Assembly: GCA_029239935.1 (NCBI GenBank)
Contig: JARBTY010000146.1
Location: 1-7,850, forward strand
Source: Clostridia bacterium
Lineage (GTDB): Bacteria; Bacillota_A; Clostridia; Lachnospirales; Cellulosilyticaceae
Direction: 5' to 3'
DNA: 7,850 nt
Part shown: piece by piece, positions 1 through 7,388 of the stretch
Numbering within the stretch: position 1 is the stretch's first letter
Layout of the letters: every line of letters starts with the position of its first letter
The notes under the pieces: model-generated
Database searches by the model: none
Seen by the model: the letters and a program-made list of their open reading frames with translations, nothing else
Told to the model about the DNA's origin: nothing
Program-made: the position numbers and the translations under genes

Positions 1-39
1 ATCCTATTTAAGACGAAATAGTCTGTTAATATCATTTGT

Positions 40-68
40 TTGAAAGTTAATAAGAGATTATATATACT
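40..68 (+). promoter_or_regulatory. SigA-type promoter of the recombinase gene
   Basis: TTGAAA at 40-45 and TATACT at 63-68 are separated by exactly 17 bases, close to the housekeeping consensus (5 of 6 matches in each box). The predicted transcription start near 75 gives a leader of about 30 bases before the ATG at 106. The recombinase therefore appears to have its own promoter. This is seen by eye only, and AT-rich DNA produces such matches by chance. Confidence 0.55.
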
Positions 69-105
69 ATTTAAATAAATATATCCACCTAAAAGGAGTC
101 AAATA

Positions 106-666
106 ATGACAGTCGAACCAATAAGAGACAAAAGCAAAATCAAGAAAATGTATACTTACTTAAATGCAAAAAGTCCTAAATATGGATTGCTTTTTAAGTT
201 TGGATTAAATACCGGATTAAGAATCAGTGATCTATTGCCCATAAAAGTAAGTGATATTTTTAATAGTTCAGGTCAGTATAAAGAATATTTCATATTAAAA
301 GAGAAAAAAACGGGTAAAGAAAAAAAGATAAAATTGAATACGGCCCTTCGAGAAGCCTTAAATGATTTTATAAAAGAACAGGGTTTAAACTCTGAATCCT
401 ATCTGTTTTTTAGCTGTAAAGGAAATCATATTAAACGCATACAAGCTTATAGAGTATTGAAGGAAGCGGCATCTACCTGTGGTATAGAAAATTTTGGAAC
501 CCATAGTTTAAGGAAAACTTGGGGGTACTGGACATATAAAATATCAAGGTACAATGTAGGCTTGATCATGGATACATTTAATCACAGTTCGCAAAGTATT
601 ACATTACGATATATAGGAGTTAATCAAGATCAAAAGGATGAACTCTATTCACTGGTGCAATTTTAA
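106..666 (+). CDS. Compact tyrosine recombinase/integrase (catalytic domain only)
   Basis: This 186-residue protein is a site-specific DNA recombinase of the phage-integrase (tyrosine recombinase) family. The catalytic set is visible in order: R39 in TGLRISDLL, a lysine-rich beta-hairpin around residues 65-74 (KKTGK), H133 and R136 in THSLRKT, H160 in FNHSS, and the nucleophile Y169 in LRYIG. The protein starts almost directly at the catalytic domain and has no N-terminal core-binding domain. Full-size integrases are usually 300-400 residues, so this is the short stand-alone form, in the size range of FimB/FimE-type invertases. It does not look truncated: the start has a good Shine-Dalgarno (AAGGAG, 93-98, 7-base spacer) and the C-terminus continues past Tyr normally. 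No other phage or plasmid genes are nearby and its target sites are unknown. Family assignment is secure; inversion, integration or resolution cannot be told apart from sequence. Confidence 0.9.
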   Translation: MTVEPIRDKSKIKKMYTYLNAKSPKYGLLFKFGLNTGLRISDLLPIKVSDIFNSSGQYKEYFILKEKKTGKEKKIKLNTALREALNDFIKEQGLNSESYLFFSCKGNHIKRIQAYRVLKEAASTCGIENFGTHSLRKTWGYWTYKISRYNVGLIMDTFNHSSQSITLRYIGVNQDQKDELYSLVQF

Positions 667-693
667 ATTTTAATACAACATACAACATATTTT

Positions 694-715
694 TATACTT
701 TGGTATATATTTTTT
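694..715 (+). terminator. Possible weak terminator after the recombinase gene
   Basis: TATAC (694-698) and GTATA (703-707) can form a 5-bp stem with a 4-base loop, followed by a run of six T at 710-715. The stem is short and holds only one G-C pair, so it would be a weak terminator at best. It sits 27 bases after the recombinase stop codon, a plausible place for one. Confidence 0.25.
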
Positions 716-745
716 GATAAAATTGTCGAAATTATTGAATGATAA

Positions 746-774
746 TAGAAAATCAGAACTTTGTATGATATAAT
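746..774 (+). promoter_or_regulatory. Extended -10 promoter for the HD-GYP/MCP pair
   Basis: A perfect TATAAT at 769-774 is preceded by TG at 766-767 (TGnTATAAT, an extended -10). A partial -35, TAGAAA (746-751, 4 of 6 matches), lies 17 bases upstream. Transcription would start near 781 and leave a leader of about 105 bases before the ATG at 887, including the inverted repeat at 813-842. Except for the repeats listed separately, I see no other feature in the 667-886 gap. Confidence 0.55.
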
Positions 775-812
775 CTTTTTATCTGTCGTAATGCCAAAAT
801 TTTACTTAAGAT

Positions 813-842
813 AATGAAACATAATATTAAAATTGTTTCATT
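813..842. repeat. 9-bp inverted repeat in the leader of the HD-GYP gene
   Basis: AATGAAACA (813-821) and TGTTTCATT (834-842) are perfect inverted arms separated by 12 AT-rich bases. In RNA a U812-G843 wobble could add a tenth pair. The element lies 45 bases upstream of the start codon, in the predicted leader. It could be an operator for a dimeric regulator or a leader hairpin. No T-run follows, so it is not an intrinsic terminator. The repeat is seen directly; a role is inference. Confidence 0.4.
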
Positions 843-886
843 GCATATTATTATACTAGTAACATAAAAATATTCGAGGTGAAAAG

Positions 887-2254
887 ATGTTTACACTTTG
901 CAATTCTATAAAAGATAGCTTAAATATAGATGATGAAATTGACAAAAATATAAAAAAGTTATGTACTTTGCTTAATTATGATATCATAGCCATCATCAAT
1001 TTTAATAATGGCTATAAGTTGGCCACATCAACTGAAATACTTCTCAAAAAGAATACAGAATACATAACAGCAAGCGATAAATGGTCAAAAGTGCTCAATT
1101 CTTCTGAAAAACATTTATTAACTTTATTGACTGAGCAACAACAAGTTTTATTTTATGACATCAACTCTACTGCATATAATGATTATTTTCCGCTTATTGA
1201 AAATATTGAAAAAGAAATCTATATTCCTATCTTCCAAAACACCAAAAATACTAATGTTCCATCTAATGATCTAATAGGCTGCATCTATATATCGACCTTT
1301 GATTGCGATAAAAGCGTAACAATTAATGACCTTATTCAAAGTGATGTTTATAATACCATCTACATTTTAGATAAATTATGCGTCATGAAATATTTAGGAT
1401 ACAAAAAAAATGAATCCGTTTTTAATTTGGTAAGCGTTATGTCAGAAATGACCTTAGAAAATGATCCCCTGACGGTTCTCCATCCTTATTCTGTTGCTCA
1501 GTTTTCTGTCCAAATCGCTGAGGCACTTGCACTTAATGACTCTACTAAAGAAATAATATACTTTGCAGCTCTGTTACACGACATCGGAAAAATTTATCTT
1601 GATGTAAATATTTTAAGGAAAGAAACTTCTTTGACCAATAAAGAATATACCACTTTAAAAAACCATAGTATTTATGGTGCAAATATTATCAAAAGTATGA
1701 CTTCATTAGATGATATCTCATTTTTTGTTAAACATCATCATGAACGTTACGATGGTGCAGGTTATCCAGAGGGATTAAAAGGAGTGACAATTCCTCTGGC
1801 AAGCAGAATTATCTGTATAGCGGATGCCATTGATGCCATGTTCTCTCAAAGGGTGTATAAACCCTCTAGACCAGAGAAATATGTTATCAGGGAGCTTCTT
1901 CAAAACACGGGAAAGCAGTTTGACCCTGAGCTTGTAGATATTGCAATTAGCATCCTATCCAGCTCCTTAGAAAAACCTTTCAATCCACTATCAAGCTCCA
2001 TTACTTGGAGTACTCTGACACTGATAACAACCCGCGGAACTTACTCCATCCAAGGTACACTCATGACCTACGGTTTTGGGCACTTCTTTAAGTCCAATAA
2101 GTTTAATTTTCTGTCTGCAATCGGTGAAGGAGAATTGATAGACGCGATACTGTTTATGCATACAAGCCATAATACTATTTTGGAGTTTCAAGCTCAATTA
2201 GATTTTTATGAGGAAAATCAAGTGTATATTTCCCATATTAAGTCACCTTTATAA
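887..2254 (+). CDS. HD-GYP domain protein, predicted cyclic-di-GMP phosphodiesterase
   Basis: This 455-residue cytoplasmic protein has no signal peptide or membrane segment. Residues ~1-165 look like a GAF-type sensor domain. Residues ~195-355 form an HD-GYP domain: H199, the HD pair H231-D232 in LLHDIGK, H260, H283-H285 leading into the GYP motif ([12 protein letters not shown], 283-294), D313 in IADAIDAM, and the late QFDPELVD motif. HD-GYP enzymes hydrolyse cyclic-di-GMP through a metal centre, and the key ligands appear intact, so activity is expected. Residues ~365-455 form a further region I cannot assign; predicted strands suggest a PilZ-like barrel without the RxxxR motif. The start is supported by GAGGTG (876-881) 5 bases before ATG. 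The chemotaxis gene follows after 34 bases without an evident promoter, so the two are probably co-transcribed. HD-GYP is certain; the GAF call is moderate. Confidence 0.9.
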   Translation: MFTLCNSIKDSLNIDDEIDKNIKKLCTLLNYDIIAIINFNNGYKLATSTEILLKKNTEYITASDKWSKVLNSSEKHLLTLLTEQQQVLFYDINSTAYNDYFPLIENIEKEIYIPIFQNTKNTNVPSNDLIGCIYISTFDCDKSVTINDLIQSDVYNTIYILDKLCVMKYLGYKKNESVFNLVSVMSEMTLENDPLTVLHPYSVAQFSVQIAEALALNDSTKEIIYFAALLHDIGKIYLDVNILRKETSLTNKEYTTLKNHSIYGANIIKSMTSLDDISFFVKHHHERYDGAGYPEGLKGVTIPLASRIICIADAIDAMFSQRVYKPSRPEKYVIRELLQNTGKQFDPELVDIAISILSSSLEKPFNPLSSSITWSTLTLITTRGTYSIQGTLMTYGFGHFFKSNKFNFLSAIGEGELIDAILFMHTSHNTILEFQAQLDFYEENQVYISHIKSPL

Positions 2255-2275
2255 TATTTACTATTTACATAATCG

Positions 2276-2281
2276 AAAGGA
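2276..2281 (+). promoter_or_regulatory. Ribosome binding site fixing the MCP start
   Basis: AAAGGA lies 7 bases before the ATG at 2289. It favours this start over an in-frame ATG at 2208, which would overlap the HD-GYP gene by 47 bases, lacks a comparable site, and would put an unusual 27-residue extension before the membrane segment. Confidence 0.7.
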
Positions 2282-2288
2282 TACGCCT

Positions 2289-4283
2289 ATGAAAAGTATT
2301 AAAGCTCAAATATTACTCTCAACTGAACTTGTCATTTTAGCTATTATCATTGGATTAAGCACTTTAGCTCTGCAGATTTCGGCTAACGCTGTAAAAAAGA
2401 CTGCTGATACAACGATGTCAGCTATCGTTCAGCAAGCAGCAAAGGTTGTAGAGAGCCGTATAAGTGAACAACTTAATATTATGGAGATGATAGCCGCCCG
2501 CCCCAATATCTCCAACAGCAATATTTCTACTGACTATAAACTGACCTCTCTGCAAGTGGATGCACAGCGTTATGGTTACCTAAAAATAGGAATAGCTGAT
2601 TTGACTGGTAACGCTAAATTTAGTGACGCCTCTGCTACCAATGTTTCTGACAGAGACTACTTTAAAAAGGCTATGGAAGGTGTGTCCATCGTTTCCGATC
2701 CCATCATAAGTAAAACCGATAATCAAATGATTGTGGTTTATGCTGTTCCCTTAACAGAAAATGGACAAATAGTTGGTGCATTAATCTCCACCAAATCGGG
2801 TAGTGAGATAAGTTCAATAGTAGATGATATTACCTTTGGACAAACGGGCAGAGCTTTTATGTTGTCTAACACTGGGGTTAAAATAGCTCATTATAATAAT
2901 GAACTAGTTATAAATATGGATAACGACTTTGAAAATATCAAACAAGACAGTACCCTAAAAGAAGTTGTAGCTCTTGAGGAAAAAATGATTAATGGTGAAT
3001 CAGGCTCTGGTTCTTACCACTATAAAGGGGCTGATAAATTCTTAGCCTTCGTGCCCGTTCCTGATACAACTTGGTCTTTAGCTGTTGTAGTAGAATATGC
3101 TGAGGTTTTTTCAGAACTTACATTTCTTAGGACGATTATCATTGTTATCGCTATATTATTTTTGGTGATATCTTCTGCTATTACCTACCTAATCTCAAAT
3201 AATCTAGCCAGTCGCATCAAAGCTGCTACACTTTATATTACGCCAATGGGCTCTGGTGACTTTTCTCACCCAATATCTCCTAAACATCTTACGATGAAAG
3301 ATGAAATAGGCCAAATGATTCGTGCGGTTAATGCCATGCAGATTTCTATCAAAGAAATGCTGTCATCAGTCATAGCTAACTCTAATAAAATTGACCTGGA
3401 TTCTCAAAATCTTTCTGCTGTATCTGAAGAAATGAGCAGTTCCTCAAGCACTGTTACTGTTGCTGTTCAAGAAGTTACCAAAGGGACCACTACTCAAGCT
3501 GAAGCACTTACTGCTATTACAGAAGGATTAAATCAATTCTCTGATAATCTTGACTATATCATCCAAGATATCCAAACGGTTGATTCAAACTCTAATCACA
3601 TTATACAACTTTCAAGCGAAAGTACAGAAAAAATTCATCACCTTTCGCAATCAGTGAAGGACACCAATCGACAGTTTGGAAATTTTGAAGAACAAATTAT
3701 AACACTAGGCAGAAATATTAAGCAAATCAGTGAGATAACCAATCTCATTAATGCCATATCTGATCAAACCAATTTGCTTGCACTTAATGCTGCAATCGAA
3801 GCAGCCAGAGCAGGTGAAGCAGGAAAAGGGTTTTCCGTTGTTGCAGAAGAAATACGAAAACTTGCTGAGAACTCCAAAGAGTCTTCTGCAAATATCGCTT
3901 CTCTCATTGATACTATTTATACTGAAAATGAAATAATGATTCAAACCGCTCAAGCAGTCAGTCAAGAATTTTCTAACCAATCTACCGTTATTGATACGAC
4001 TTTAGACTCCTTTAATGCCATTGTAAAGGCTGTAAATGAAACAACATCTCAAATAAAAAATATAAATACTTCTGCTGAAAATATTCATTCCCAGAAAAAT
4101 GATGTGCTTGATCAAGTAGAGCATATCGCCTCCATCTCAGAAGAAACATCTGCTACCTCCGAAGAGATTGCTGCGTCTTCCCAGGAACTACATAGTGCCT
4201 CTGAAGAAGTTGCCGCTTCGGCAATCAACCTAGGTGTCCTAACCAAAGAAATGATGGAAGAAGTTAATAAGTTTAAAGTCTAA
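2289..4283 (+). CDS. Methyl-accepting chemotaxis protein with dCache-type sensor
   Basis: This 664-residue transmembrane chemoreceptor would signal to CheA/CheW. In order: a short cytoplasmic N-terminus (KSIKAQ); a membrane segment at ~8-31; an extracellular sensor at ~34-278 with Cache hallmarks ([11 protein letters not shown] at 121-131, SDPIISK at 136-142, VVYAVPL at 149-155, and a second lobe starting [10 protein letters not shown] at 184-193); a second membrane segment at ~281-302; HAMP at ~303-357; and a long coiled-coil signalling domain. The conserved hairpin tip is at ~490-530 ([35 protein letters not shown]). Arms on each side of the tip are about 145-158 residues, in the range of the 40H/44H classes by rough estimate. 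The Glu/Ser-rich stretches at ~376-388 and ~615-641 are where methylation sites would lie. There is no C-terminal NWETF pentapeptide. The ligand is not predictable. No che gene is in the window, so its pathway partners are elsewhere. It ends 24 bases before a strong terminator. Confidence 0.95.
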   Translation: MKSIKAQILLSTELVILAIIIGLSTLALQISANAVKKTADTTMSAIVQQAAKVVESRISEQLNIMEMIAARPNISNSNISTDYKLTSLQVDAQRYGYLKIGIADLTGNAKFSDASATNVSDRDYFKKAMEGVSIVSDPIISKTDNQMIVVYAVPLTENGQIVGALISTKSGSEISSIVDDITFGQTGRAFMLSNTGVKIAHYNNELVINMDNDFENIKQDSTLKEVVALEEKMINGESGSGSYHYKGADKFLAFVPVPDTTWSLAVVVEYAEVFSELTFLRTIIIVIAILFLVISSAITYLISNNLASRIKAATLYITPMGSGDFSHPISPKHLTMKDEIGQMIRAVNAMQISIKEMLSSVIANSNKIDLDSQNLSAVSEEMSSSSSTVTVAVQEVTKGTTTQAEALTAITEGLNQFSDNLDYIIQDIQTVDSNSNHIIQLSSESTEKIHHLSQSVKDTNRQFGNFEEQIITLGRNIKQISEITNLINAISDQTNLLALNAAIEAARAGEAGKGFSVVAEEIRKLAENSKESSANIASLIDTIYTENEIMIQTAQAVSQEFSNQSTVIDTTLDSFNAIVKAVNETTSQIKNINTSAENIHSQKNDVLDQVEHIASISEETSATSEEIAASSQELHSASEEVAASAINLGVLTKEMMEEVNKFKV

Positions 4284-4307
4284 TTCACCAACCCGATCCC
4301 CCCTCAA

Positions 4308-4349
4308 AAAGACCACCATTACAGAAATCATTCTATAATGGTGGTCTTT
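4308..4349. terminator. Bidirectional intrinsic terminator between convergent genes
   Basis: A perfect 14-bp stem (AAAGACCACCATTA at 4308-4321, complement at 4336-4349) continues past a C-A mismatch into a 4-bp AGAA/TTCT stem (4323-4326 with 4331-4334) and a 4-base loop. On the minus strand it ends in a run of five T (complement of 4306-4310); on the plus strand TTTCATTTTAT follows. It lies between the stop of the chemoreceptor (4283) and the stop of the HAD gene (4361), so it can end both convergent units, probably best for the riboflavin operon. Confidence 0.85.
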
Positions 4350-4360
4350 CATTTTATAGT

Positions 4361-5020
4361 TTATAAATATTTTTTCAGCTCCCTAATATCACCAATAACC
4401 ATATCAGCAGCATCTAATTCTCCGTCTGAAGCAAAACCATACGTACATCCTATCGTATAAATACCATTTTTTTGGCCTGCCTCAATATCTTGTTGTCTGT
4501 CTCCTATGATAACACTTTCTTTTGGATACTGATCTTTTATCTCTGCGAGTATCTCGTGTTTTGGAATAAAATGATAGTCATCCGAACATACCAATGCCTC
4601 AAAATATTTATCTAGCCCAAATATCTTATTATGATACTCTTTATAATACTTTTTACAATTGCTGATAAAGACAAGTTGGTATCCTTTGTCTTTCAAATAC
4701 TGCAAGGTCTCTGTTGCCCCTTTATAAAGAATAGGCTTGTCAGTTTGAATCTGTTGTTTCATCTCTTCACCAATGATTTCACTGCACTGCTCTCTTAGGG
4801 CATGGCTTAAGCTTGGCATAAAGTTTTCCCACATAGCCTGCGGATTAAAACCCAACCAATAACTTATTTCTTTGTCTGACCATTCTCTCTCCTCTGCAAA
4901 TCCTTTCTCTACAAGAAATGCATAAGCTTTTCTAAAACTTGGAGCATATAGTTTAATACTATCATGCAGTGTGCCGTCATAATCAAAAAATAGTGTTTTT
5001 ATACTTCTAAATGGTATCAA
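4361..5020 (-). CDS. HAD-family phosphatase at the end of the riboflavin operon
   Basis: This 219-residue soluble protein has the full HAD-superfamily catalytic set: motif I FFDYDGTLHDS (nucleophile D13, acid/base D15), motif II S120 in FISN, K154 in IPKHEIL, and motif IV IIGDRQQDIEAG (D174, D178) for magnesium. A helical insert between motifs I and II (~20-95) marks a C1-cap, phosphoglycolate-phosphatase-like member acting on small phosphate esters. It starts with TTG: an in-frame TAG stands two codons upstream, GGGGAG is 8 bases before the TTG, and the next Met is at residue 63, past motif I. It follows ribH by 18 bases and is the last gene before the terminator. By position it may dephosphorylate the ribitylamino-pyrimidinedione 5'-phosphate made by RibD, a step done by HAD enzymes elsewhere. 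HAD family is certain; substrate is inference, and a general housekeeping phosphatase is the alternative. Confidence 0.88.
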   Translation of the reverse strand: MIPFRSIKTLFFDYDGTLHDSIKLYAPSFRKAYAFLVEKGFAEEREWSDKEISYWLGFNPQAMWENFMPSLSHALREQCSEIIGEEMKQQIQTDKPILYKGATETLQYLKDKGYQLVFISNCKKYYKEYHNKIFGLDKYFEALVCSDDYHFIPKHEILAEIKDQYPKESVIIGDRQQDIEAGQKNGIYTIGCTYGFASDGELDAADMVIGDIRELKKYL

Positions 5021-5028
5021 AGGCTACA

Positions 5029-5034
5029 CTCCCC
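5029..5034 (-). promoter_or_regulatory. Ribosome binding site for the TTG-started HAD gene
   Basis: GGGGAG on the minus strand, 8 bases before the TTG at 5020-5018, supports use of this rare start codon. It lies in the 18-base gap after the ribH stop. Confidence 0.65.
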
Positions 5035-5038
5035 ATTC

Positions 5039-5500
5039 TTAAAACTGTTTTAACAAATTCGCCATCTCAATAGCAGTAACTGCTGCATCATATCCTTTAT
5101 TGCCTGCCTTTGTACCAGCTCTCTCTATGGCCTGTTCAATGGTATCCGTAGTCAGAACCCCAAATATAACCGGCACCTCTGTTTCAAGTGATACACTAGC
5201 TACCCCTTTTGTCACTTCGTTTGATACATAATCAAAATGAGGCGTTGAGCCTCTTATAACTGCTCCAAGGCAGATGACTGCATCATATTTTTTACTTCCT
5301 GCCATCTTCTTGGCAATAAGTGGTATTTCAAAAGCCCCAGGTACCCATGTCATTTCAATATCTTCTTCCATAACACCATGTCTTATTAACCCATCAATCG
5401 CTCCAGCTAAAAGTTTTGATCCTATAAATTCATTAAATCTACCTACAACTACTCCAAACTTTAGTCCTTGTGCAACAAGTTTTCCTTCAATAATCTTCAT
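5039..5500 (-). CDS. ribH: 6,7-dimethyl-8-ribityllumazine synthase
   Basis: RibH condenses 5-amino-6-ribitylamino-uracil with 3,4-dihydroxy-2-butanone 4-phosphate to give the lumazine substrate of riboflavin synthase. The 153-residue length is typical. Visible family motifs are GRFNEFI (20-26), VPGAFEIP (53-60), [15 protein letters not shown] (78-92) with catalytic H88, FGVLTTDT (113-120), and R127 and K135 for substrate phosphate/ring contacts. These positions agree with the numbering I recall for the Bacillus enzyme. Lumazine synthases assemble as pentamers or 60-subunit capsids; which applies here cannot be read from sequence. The ATG directly abuts the ribBA stop codon (TAA-ATG), and the strong GAGGAGGA site (5508-5515) lies inside the last ribBA codons, so translation is probably coupled to ribBA. 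Confidence 0.98.
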   Translation of the reverse strand: MKIIEGKLVAQGLKFGVVVGRFNEFIGSKLLAGAIDGLIRHGVMEEDIEMTWVPGAFEIPLIAKKMAGSKKYDAVICLGAVIRGSTPHFDYVSNEVTKGVASVSLETEVPVIFGVLTTDTIEQAIERAGTKAGNKGYDAAVTAIEMANLLKQF

Positions 5501-6712
5501 TTATTGTTCCTCCTCAAATTTTAATAGATGTCCTAGTTTTTTCTGCTTGGTTTTTAAGTAATATACATTCCTTTCATTATGATTCATTTGTATGGATACT
5601 CTTTCAACAATATCTATGCCAAATCCTGATAACCCTTTTATTTTTTTTGGGTTATTGGTCATAAGCTTAACTTTTTTGATACCTAAGTCAGCTAATATTT
5701 GTGCTCCTATTCCATAGTCTCTCATATCCGCTGGAAACCCTAGTGCCACATTTGCTTCCACTGTATCAAGTCCCTCATCTTGAAGCCCATAGGCTTTTAT
5801 TTTATTAATAAGCCCTATACCTCTTCCTTCTTGACGCATATATAAAAGTACACCCCTTCCCTCCGCTTCGATTGCCCTCATAGCTTGTGCATACTGTTCT
5901 CCGCAATCACATCGCCTCGAACCAAAGGCATCCCCTGTCAGACATTCTGAATGCACTCTGACAAGTACTGGCTCTCCATCTGTAACATCTCCTTTAACTA
6001 AAGCTACGTGGTGCTCTCCGTTTAAAGTGTTCTCATAGCCAACCATTTTAAAGTCTCCATATTTAGTTGGCAGGTTAGCTTCCGCTGACCGTTTGACATA
6101 GACCTCATTTTTCCTTCTAAAATCAATGAGATCCGCAATGGTTATTATTTTTAACTGATGTTCTTTAACATACGCCATCAGCTCAGGAGTTCTGGCCATT
6201 GTGCCATCCTCATTCATGATTTCACAGATAACTCCCGCAGGATAGAGACCTGCGAGCTGTGCTAGATCTACCGCTGCCTCTGTATGCCCGGCTCTTTTCA
6301 AAACACCGCCCTTTTTGGACTCCAGCGGAAACATATGGCCAGGTCTTTTAAAATCTTTATCTGTCGCCTTGGGGTCAAGCACTTTTTGGACAGTTACCGC
6401 CCTTTCATGAGCCGATATCCCTGTCTCTGTCTCTGCTGCATCAATAGACAGAGTAAACGCTGTCTGATGAGAGTCTGTATTTCTATTGACCATAGCATGG
6501 ATACCTAGCTCTTCTAGTCTTTCTCCTATAACCGGCATACAAATAAGCCCTCTGCCATACTTGGCCATAAAATTAATAGCCTCCGGGGTAACTTTCTCAG
6601 CTGCCATTAAAAGATCCCCTTCGTTTTCTCTGTCCTCATCATCAACAACTACTATTATTTTTCCCTCTTTAATATCTTGTATCGCTTCTTCTACGGTGTT
6701 AAATGAATACAT
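5501..6712 (-). CDS. ribBA: Bifunctional DHBP synthase / GTP cyclohydrolase II
   Basis: This 403-residue fusion supplies both starting branches of riboflavin synthesis. The N-terminal half (~1-200) is 3,4-dihydroxy-2-butanone 4-phosphate synthase acting on ribulose 5-phosphate: [12 protein letters not shown] (24-35), RPGHMFPL (123-130), [11 protein letters not shown] (140-150) and the acidic ICEIMNEDG (162-170). The C-terminal half (~205-403) is GTP cyclohydrolase II: zinc ligands C257, C268 and C270 in [25 protein letters not shown] (293-301), DYGIGAQIL (332-340) and TNNPKK (352-357). All key motifs of both halves are intact, so both activities are expected. I start at the ATG at 6712, which has AGGAGGA 5 bases upstream. 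An in-frame ATG at 6745 would add 11 residues and overlap ribE. The gap to ribE is 13 bases. The gene order matches Bacillus-type rib operons. Confidence 0.98.
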   Translation of the reverse strand: MYSFNTVEEAIQDIKEGKIIVVVDDEDRENEGDLLMAAEKVTPEAINFMAKYGRGLICMPVIGERLEELGIHAMVNRNTDSHQTAFTLSIDAAETETGISAHERAVTVQKVLDPKATDKDFKRPGHMFPLESKKGGVLKRAGHTEAAVDLAQLAGLYPAGVICEIMNEDGTMARTPELMAYVKEHQLKIITIADLIDFRRKNEVYVKRSAEANLPTKYGDFKMVGYENTLNGEHHVALVKGDVTDGEPVLVRVHSECLTGDAFGSRRCDCGEQYAQAMRAIEAEGRGVLLYMRQEGRGIGLINKIKAYGLQDEGLDTVEANVALGFPADMRDYGIGAQILADLGIKKVKLMTNNPKKIKGLSGFGIDIVERVSIQMNHNERNVYYLKTKQKKLGHLLKFEEEQ

Positions 6713-6717
6713 TTTTA

Positions 6718-6724
6718 TCCTCCT
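6718..6724 (-). promoter_or_regulatory. Ribosome binding site fixing the ribBA start
   Basis: AGGAGGA on the minus strand ends 5 bases before the ATG at 6712. This near-perfect site selects residue M1 of MYSFNTVEE and rules against the upstream in-frame ATG at 6745, for which this site would lie inside the coding sequence. Confidence 0.8.
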
Positions 6725-6725
6725 T

Positions 6726-7382
6726 TTAAAATCCTGCAAACCCATATTCTTTTAAAAAATTCATATCTATATCTTTTTTCGCAGCTGCCTCAGTGGTGTA
6801 TCCACATAATTTTTCAATATATTTAGCCACCATATCACATTCTAGGTTAACTACTGCTCCTATTTTCTTATACAAAAGTGTTGTAACCTCTTTAGTATGG
6901 GGGATAATAGATACTTTAAATACTTCTTCGTCAACATAAGCTACTGTTAAACTGATGCCATCTATAGCAACGGAGCCCTTTCGAACAATATACTTTAATA
7001 GCTGCGGCTTGGCTGCTATCGTAATCCATACTGCATGATCTTCCTTTTTGTAATCTTTGATGACTCCAGTTCCATCTATATGCCCGCTTACAAGATGTCC
7101 TCCCAGTCTGTCTCCCAGACGCAGTGCCCTTTCAAGGTTGACACCATCCCCTGCCGCCAGCAGGTCAAGTCCACTGCTTCTCATGGTCTCTCCCATAACG
7201 TCTACTTGAAAGCTATGGGCTGTAAAAGCCGTAACTGTCAGGCATACACCATTTGTACTTATACTGTCTCCAAGCTTTACCTCACTTAGTACCTCCTTTG
7301 CCCGAATAGTCATTTGGGCTGATTGTGGTCCTTTAACAACAGACTCAACCACACCTACTTCTTCCACTAGTCCTGTGAACAT
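6726..7382 (-). CDS. ribE: Riboflavin synthase, alpha subunit
   Basis: This enzyme converts two molecules of 6,7-dimethyl-8-ribityllumazine into riboflavin plus the pyrimidine product that is recycled to RibH. The 218-residue length is standard. Two tandem lumazine-binding barrels are visible. The first (~1-96) begins with the signature [10 protein letters not shown] and has [12 protein letters not shown] (40-51). The second (~97-190) has SGHIDGTG (99-106), a matching [12 protein letters not shown] (139-150) and [10 protein letters not shown] (160-169). The C-terminal helix ends in the typical [14 protein letters not shown] site (complement of 7394-7398) sits 11 bases upstream within the last codons of ribD, and only 6 bases separate the two genes, so coupled translation is likely. 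The symbol ribE follows common usage; ribC and ribB are used for the same enzyme in other species. Confidence 0.97.
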   Translation of the reverse strand: MFTGLVEEVGVVESVVKGPQSAQMTIRAKEVLSEVKLGDSISTNGVCLTVTAFTAHSFQVDVMGETMRSSGLDLLAAGDGVNLERALRLGDRLGGHLVSGHIDGTGVIKDYKKEDHAVWITIAAKPQLLKYIVRKGSVAIDGISLTVAYVDEEVFKVSIIPHTKEVTTLLYKKIGAVVNLECDMVAKYIEKLCGYTTEAAAKKDIDMNFLKEYGFAGF

Positions 7383-7388
7383 GTTTTG

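Noticed and set aside
11..24. Short hairpin AGAC-GAAATA-GTCT near the left edge
   Set aside because: Only four base pairs with no T-run; not enough to call a terminator or an attachment site.
852..857. TATACT as a second -10 box for the HD-GYP gene
   Set aside because: No acceptable -35 exists at 16-18 bases upstream; the box at 769-774 with extended TG is much better.
667..886. Cyclic-di-GMP riboswitch in the leader of the HD-GYP gene
   Set aside because: I looked for the conserved GEMM-type elements (CACAGGGCAAACC-like and GGACGCAAAGCC-like stretches) and found none; the leader is too AT-rich.
1..886. Prophage or integrative element boundary marked by the recombinase
   Set aside because: No other phage or conjugation genes, no tRNA and no direct repeat resembling an attachment site can be seen; flanking DNA to the left is not available.
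2208..2288. Upstream in-frame ATG giving the chemoreceptor 27 extra residues
   Set aside because: It overlaps the end of the HD-GYP gene, has no good Shine-Dalgarno, and the ATG at 2289 has AAAGGA 7 bases upstream and a normal receptor N-terminus.
3705..3980. Minus-strand open frame within the chemoreceptor gene
   Set aside because: It lies opposite the most conserved part of the signalling domain, and its Cys/Phe-rich translation resembles no protein family I know.
6713..6745. Upstream in-frame ATG for ribBA adding 11 residues
   Set aside because: The near-perfect AGGAGGA at 6718-6724 belongs to the ATG at 6712, and family members begin close to that Met.
5274..6755. Plus-strand open frames opposite ribH and ribBA (for example 5274-5561 and 6486-6755)
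   Set aside because: They mirror strongly conserved coding sequence on the minus strand, have low-complexity Ser/Pro/Ile-rich translations and no recognisable domain.
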